Shown: positions 60,175-64,000 of the stretch, one piece after another
Layout of the letters: the number at the start of each line of letters is the position of its first letter
Numbering within the stretch: the first letter of the stretch is position 1
Origin: Delftia acidovorans
GTDB taxonomy: Bacteria; Pseudomonadota; Gammaproteobacteria; Burkholderiales; Burkholderiaceae_C
DNA: 64,000 nucleotides
Direction of reading: 5' to 3'
NCBI GenBank assembly: GCA_031286585.1
Contig: JAITUC010000040.1
Span: forward strand, 1-64,000
Position numbers and translations under genes: made by a program
Notes under the pieces: generated by a model
What the model saw: the letters and a program-made list of their open reading frames with translations, nothing else
The model's database searches: none
Told to the model about the DNA's origin: nothing

Positions 60175-63100
60175 CAATGGGGTAGGTTCGCTGCGGTGTG
60201 CTGGCCGCCCTCGTCCCCGATGGCATCCAGATCGCCGCTCTCACCGCGTTCGGCGGCCCGGCGCTGGCGGCGCTCGGCAGCGCGTGCGGCACGGGCCTCG
60301 ATCACGTAGTAGAGGTTGGGCAGCAGCAGGAGGGTCAGCAAGGTGGCGCTGAACAGGCCGCAGACCACGACCGTGGCCAGCGGCCGCTGCACGTCGCTGC
60401 CCAGGCCTGTGGCCAGCATGGCCGGCGTGAGGCCGAAGGCTGCGACGGTGGCTGTCATCAGCACCGGCCGCATGCGGCTGGAGGCGCCTTCCAGCACGGC
60501 TTCGCGCAGTCCGAGCCCGTCCTCGCGGCGCAGCCGGTTGATCTGCGAGACCATGAGCACGCCCGAGAGCACGGCCACGCCGAACAGCGCGATGAAGCCC
60601 ACGGCGCTGGAGACGTTGAGCGTCATGCCGCGCAGGTGCAGGCCCGCGAAGCCGCCGATCATGGCCAGCGGCACCACGCCCAGCACCAGCAGCGGCTGGC
60701 GCAGGTTGCCGAACTCGCCGAACAGCAGCACCAGCATGATGCCCAGCGTCAGCGGCAGGATCATCAGCAGCCGCGCCTCGGCACGCTGCAGGTTCTCGAA
60801 CTGGCCGCCCCACTCGATGTGCAGCTTCTGGCGGTCATAGTCCAGGTGCTCGTCGATGGCGGTGTGCGCATCCTTGAGGAAGCCCGCCAGGTCCCGGCCA
60901 CGCACATTGAGCTTGACCAGGATGTGCCGCTCCCCGCCCTCGCGCACGATGACGCTCTGGCCCACCGTGGTGGTGATGCGCGCCACGTCGGCCAGTTGCA
61001 CCTGTGCGCCGTTGGCCGCCGACAGGCGCAGCGCGCCGATGGCCTCGGGGCTGCCGCGCGTGCCGGGCGTGAAGCGCACGGCCATGTCGTAGCTGCGCTC
61101 GCCCACGTACAGCTGGCCGATGGAGGCACCGCCCACGCCGGTGGAGATAAGCTGCGCCACGTCGGAGGCATTGATGCCGTAGCGCGCGGCCGCCGCGCGG
61201 TCCAGCGCGATGCGCAGGTTGGGCAGCGGCGGCTCCACGTCCACGGCCACATCGGCGGCGCCGGGCACCTTCTCCAGCACGGCCACCAGCGCATCGGCCA
61301 CGCGCCGGTCTTCGGCCAGATCCTGGCCGAAGACCTTCACCGTGAGGTCGCTGTGCGCGCCCGACAGCTTGTCCTGCACGCCGTCGATCATGGGCTGCAT
61401 GAAGCCCACGGAGTAGCCGGGCAGCTGGTCGAAGCGCGCGGCCATCTTGGCGATCAGCTGCTGCTTGGTCAGGCCCGATTTCCATTCGCCGTAGGGATGC
61501 AGGCCCACGCTGGCCTCGATGTGCGAGGGTGTCCAGTAGTCGGTGCCGTCATCGTTGCGCCCGGTCTGGGTGACGATGTAGGAGACCTCGGGGAACTCCA
61601 GCGCGGCGCTGCGCAGCGCGTCGGCCATCTCGCGCGCCTTGTCCAGCGTGATGCCGGGCGGCATCTGCACCTGCAGCCAGATGGAGCCTTCGTCCAGGTA
61701 GGGCAGGAAATCTCGGCCCATGGTGCCCGCGAGCACGACCAGGGCCAGCAGCGATGCCGCCACGGCGCCCGCCAGCCAGCGCACATGGCCCACGGCCGCT
61801 CCAAGGAAGCGGTCATAGCCCAAGCCCAGCCGGTGCAGCACGGGGTTGTGAAAGATCCTGCGCGGCCGGCGGAAGGCCAGCCAGGCCAGCGCAGGCGTGA
61901 GCAGCAGGGCCACGGCCAGCGCCCCCACCAGGGCGGCGCCCACGGCGCTGGCCATGGGAGAGAACAGCTTGTACTCGATGCGCTCGAAGGCGAACAGCGG
62001 CAGGTAGGCGGCAGCGATCACGCACATGCCGAAGAAAATGGGCCGCGCCACCTGCAGCGTGGCCGTGATGGCGTCCTTGGGCGTGAGCGGCCGGTTCTGG
62101 TCGGCCTCGCGGCGCCGCAGGATGTTCTCGACCACGACCACGGCGCCGTCCACCAGGATGCCGAAGTCGATGGCGCCCAGCGACAGCAGGTTGGCCGGAA
62201 TCTTCGCGTGGTGCATGAAGATGAAGGCCAGCAGCAGCGCCATGGGAATGGTCAGCGCCACGATCAGCGCCGCACGCGGGCTGCCCAGGAACACCAGCAG
62301 CACCAGGGTCACGACGATCAGGCCTTCGGCCAGGGTCTTGCCCACGGTGTGGGTGGTGCGCTCGATCAGCGTGGTGCGGTCCAGGTAGGGCACGATCTTC
62401 ACATCGGGCGGCAGCAGCTTGCCATTGAGCTCCTCCACGGCGGCGTGGATGCCCTCCAGCGCCTGCGAGGGGTTGGAGCCCTTGAGCAGCAGCACGATGC
62501 CCTGGATGGTGTCGGAGTTGTCGTCCTTGCCCAGGATGCCTCGCCGCTCCACGTTGCCGTAGGTCAGCCGCCCAAGGTCCTTGACCAGCACGGGCGTGCC
62601 GCTGTCCGTGGTCTTCACGACCACGTTGCCCATGTCGTCCAGCGAGCCCAGCAGGCCCACGCCGCGCACCACGTAGGAGACATCGCCCCGGTCGATGACG
62701 CTGCCGCCGCCGCTGGCGTTGTTGGAGTTGATGGCCTCGATCACCTGGGACAGCGCCAGCCCGTACTGCAGCAGCCGCGCCGGGTCCAGCTCCAGCATGA
62801 ACTGCGTGGTCAGGCCGCCGAAGTTGGTCACGTCCACCACGGACTGCGCCTTCTTCAGGCGCGGGATCACCACCCACTGCTGCAGTTCGGACAGCTCGCG
62901 CAGGCTGCGCACCGGGCTTTCCAGCGTGTAGCGGTAGACCTCGCCCGTGGGCGAGCTGTAGGGGTCCAGCCCGGCGCGGGCGCCATAGGGCAGCGTGACC
63001 TCGTCGATGCGCTCCTTCAGGCGCTGGCGCGCCCAGTAGCCGTCCACGCCGTCCTCGAAGACCACGGTGATCAGGGACAGCGCGAACAGGCTGCGCGAGC

Positions 63101-63347
63101 GCAGCACGTGCATGCCGGGCGTGGCCAGCAGGGCGCGCTCCAGCGGAATGGTGATCTGCTGCTCGATCTCCTCGGCCGCGAGGCCGGGCACCTGGGTGAC
63201 GATCTGCGAGGTCACGTCCGCAATGTCGGGATAGGCCTCCAGCGGCAGCTGCTTCCAGCTGAACACGCCATACAGGGCCGCGAAGCAAAAGACCAGCCAG
63301 ACCACGCCGCGGCGGGAAAAGCCGATGTTGACGATGCGCTCGATCAT
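60174..63347 (-). CDS. czcA: CzcA-type heavy-metal RND efflux pump
   Basis: A 1057-residue proton-driven pump of the HME-RND class for divalent cations such as Co, Zn, Cd or Ni. The family signature in TM4 is DFGILVDGAVVVVEN, and the second permease half has SAVGFIALFGVAVLSGVLM. The N-terminus IERIVNIGFSRRGVVWLVF and YPDIADVTSQIVTQVPGL are CzcA hallmarks. The C-terminal 30 residues form a charged cytoplasmic tail. The start overlaps the czcB stop (ATGA). Exact metal cannot be inferred safely from motifs. Confidence 0.95.
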   Translation of the reverse strand: MIERIVNIGFSRRGVVWLVFCFAALYGVFSWKQLPLEAYPDIADVTSQIVTQVPGLAAEEIEQQITIPLERALLATPGMHVLRSRSLFALSLITVVFEDGVDGYWARQRLKERIDEVTLPYGARAGLDPYSSPTGEVYRYTLESPVRSLRELSELQQWVVIPRLKKAQSVVDVTNFGGLTTQFMLELDPARLLQYGLALSQVIEAINSNNASGGGSVIDRGDVSYVVRGVGLLGSLDDMGNVVVKTTDSGTPVLVKDLGRLTYGNVERRGILGKDDNSDTIQGIVLLLKGSNPSQALEGIHAAVEELNGKLLPPDVKIVPYLDRTTLIERTTHTVGKTLAEGLIVVTLVLLVFLGSPRAALIVALTIPMALLLAFIFMHHAKIPANLLSLGAIDFGILVDGAVVVVENILRRREADQNRPLTPKDAITATLQVARPIFFGMCVIAAAYLPLFAFERIEYKLFSPMASAVGAALVGALAVALLLTPALAWLAFRRPRRIFHNPVLHRLGLGYDRFLGAAVGHVRWLAGAVAASLLALVVLAGTMGRDFLPYLDEGSIWLQVQMPPGITLDKAREMADALRSAALEFPEVSYIVTQTGRNDDGTDYWTPSHIEASVGLHPYGEWKSGLTKQQLIAKMAARFDQLPGYSVGFMQPMIDGVQDKLSGAHSDLTVKVFGQDLAEDRRVADALVAVLEKVPGAADVAVDVEPPLPNLRIALDRAAAARYGINASDVAQLISTGVGGASIGQLYVGERSYDMAVRFTPGTRGSPEAIGALRLSAANGAQVQLADVARITTTVGQSVIVREGGERHILVKLNVRGRDLAGFLKDAHTAIDEHLDYDRQKLHIEWGGQFENLQRAEARLLMILPLTLGIMLVLLFGEFGNLRQPLLVLGVVPLAMIGGFAGLHLRGMTLNVSSAVGFIALFGVAVLSGVLMVSQINRLRREDGLGLREAVLEGASSRMRPVLMTATVAAFGLTPAMLATGLGSDVQRPLATVVVCGLFSATLLTLLLLPNLYYVIEARAARAAERRQRRAAERGESGDLDAIGDEGGQHTAANLPH

Positions 63348-64000
63348 TGCAGCAGCACTCCCCCGTTGACCACCACGCGCTCACCGGCCGCCAGGCCAGA
63401 GAGGATTTCGGCCTGGCCATCCTGCTGCGCGCCGACCTGCACGTCGCGCGGCTCGAAGCGCCATCCGCCCTTGTCCACGAAGACCCGCGTGCTGACCTGG
63501 CCCTGCAGCAGCGCGGAGGCGGGCACCATCACGGCCTGGCGCGCCGGGGCATCAAAGGCCACGCGTGCAAACATGCCGGGACGCAGCCGGCCTTCGGGGT
63601 TGTCCACGGCCACGCGAACCTTCACGCTACGCGTGGCGGTATCCACCAGCTCGCCCACGTACTGCACGCGGCCCTGCAATTGCAGGTCGGGATAGGCGGC
63701 CAGGGCGATGTGGGCCTGCTGGCCCACGTCCACATGGGCCAGGTCGCGCTCGCTCACGCTGGCGCTGAGCCAGACCTTGCGCAGGTCGGCCACGGTCATG
63801 ACGGAGGCATTCACGTCGTTCCAGTACCCGCCCTGCGAACCCGCCATCTCCACCACGCGCCCGCTGATGGGCGACTTGACCACGTAGCTGCCGCGCGAGC
63901 CTTCCTGCACGGCCGCGCCCAACTGGGCCAGGTGGTCGGAGGACGCCCGTGCATCGGCACCGGCGGCAGCCAGCGCCTGCTGCGCCGCCTCGTAATCCTT
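63344..64000 (-). CDS. czcB: CzcB-type membrane fusion protein, C-terminal part (truncated by the window edge)
   Basis: The last 218 residues of a periplasmic adaptor. The fragment shows the end of the hairpin (EAAQQALAAAGADARASSDHLAQLG in part), the lipoyl half-motif VVKSPISGRVVEMAGSQGGYW, the beta-barrel (LASVDVGQQ-like AHVDVGQQAHIAL, YVGELVDTATRSVKVRV) and the membrane-proximal end (VPASALLQG, LAAGERVVVNGG). The start and signal peptide are beyond base 64000. First of the czcBAC-kinase-regulator run in the window. Confidence 0.9.
   Translation of the reverse strand, partial: KDYEAAQQALAAAGADARASSDHLAQLGAAVQEGSRGSYVVKSPISGRVVEMAGSQGGYWNDVNASVMTVADLRKVWLSASVSERDLAHVDVGQQAHIALAAYPDLQLQGRVQYVGELVDTATRSVKVRVAVDNPEGRLRPGMFARVAFDAPARQAVMVPASALLQGQVSTRVFVDKGGWRFEPRDVQVGAQQDGQAEILSGLAAGERVVVNGGVLLQ

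Noticed and set aside
60198..63695. A long plus-strand open frame opposite czcA
   Set aside because: Antisense to a complete CzcA; composition is His/Gln/Ala-rich shadow sequence.

Overview
The window is GC-rich, densely coded DNA from a betaproteobacterium, most likely a Comamonadaceae member (Delftia, Comamonas or Acidovorax type). The evidence is an IPTL-CTERM surface protein, a rubredoxin-pilGHIJ-chpA locus, a pyrR-pyrB-pyrC' operon, dusB-fis-purH, and an intergenic repeat of the kind I associate with that family. No tRNA, rRNA, CRISPR array, transposase or integrase was recognised. Both ends cut a gene: an IPTL-CTERM protein at the left and a CzcB-like adaptor at the right.

Layout. 0-6 kb is accessory in character: an IPTL-CTERM protein, a tyrosinase followed by a DUF2182/PpoB2-like membrane protein (probable copper chaperone), a double-XRE regulator divergent from an unknown gene, a YfcF-type GST and small unknowns. 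6-16 kb is signalling: a chemoreceptor, a GAF-GGDEF diguanylate cyclase, then a minus-strand set made of an ABC-ATPase/tyrosine-phosphatase fusion, a roadblock-like protein and a QseB/QseC-like two-component pair. DegP/HtrA, ArsC, 8-oxoguanine deaminase and a LysR regulator follow. 18-21 kb holds a divergent ferric-iron ABC permease and ATPase sharing a Fur-like dyad. 21-24 kb is a SiaA-SiaB-SiaC partner-switching operon without SiaD. 24-29 kb is a pyrimidine operon (yqgE-ruvX-pyrR-pyrB-pyrC'-plsC) whose dihydroorotase lacks its metal ligands. A photolyase follows, then the type IV pilus Chp chemosensory operon at 30.5-40.8 kb.

40.8-48.8 kb is housekeeping: thiD-like kinase, hemL, tag, cytochrome c, purH, fis, dusB, a lipoprotein and a YqaA-type membrane protein. 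48.8-56.9 kb is an uncharacterised cluster: a LysR gene divergent from pirin, isochorismatase-fold hydrolase, XapX, Tat-exported amidohydrolase with a Cys/His-rich tail, DoxX, and an MFS transporter fused to a monooxygenase-like domain, followed by an AraC regulator. 57-64 kb is a heavy-metal RND efflux operon (czcB, czcA, czcC) that runs on into a FixL/FixJ-type sensor kinase and regulator.

The three most interesting candidates for undescribed biology are the ABC-ATPase/phosphatase fusion with its roadblock partner and two-component system (9.4-13.5 kb), the pirin-to-MFS cluster (48.8-55.9 kb), and the tyrosinase/copper-chaperone pair with two abutting perfect dyads upstream. Functions are read from translated motifs and gene order only; no database search was possible.
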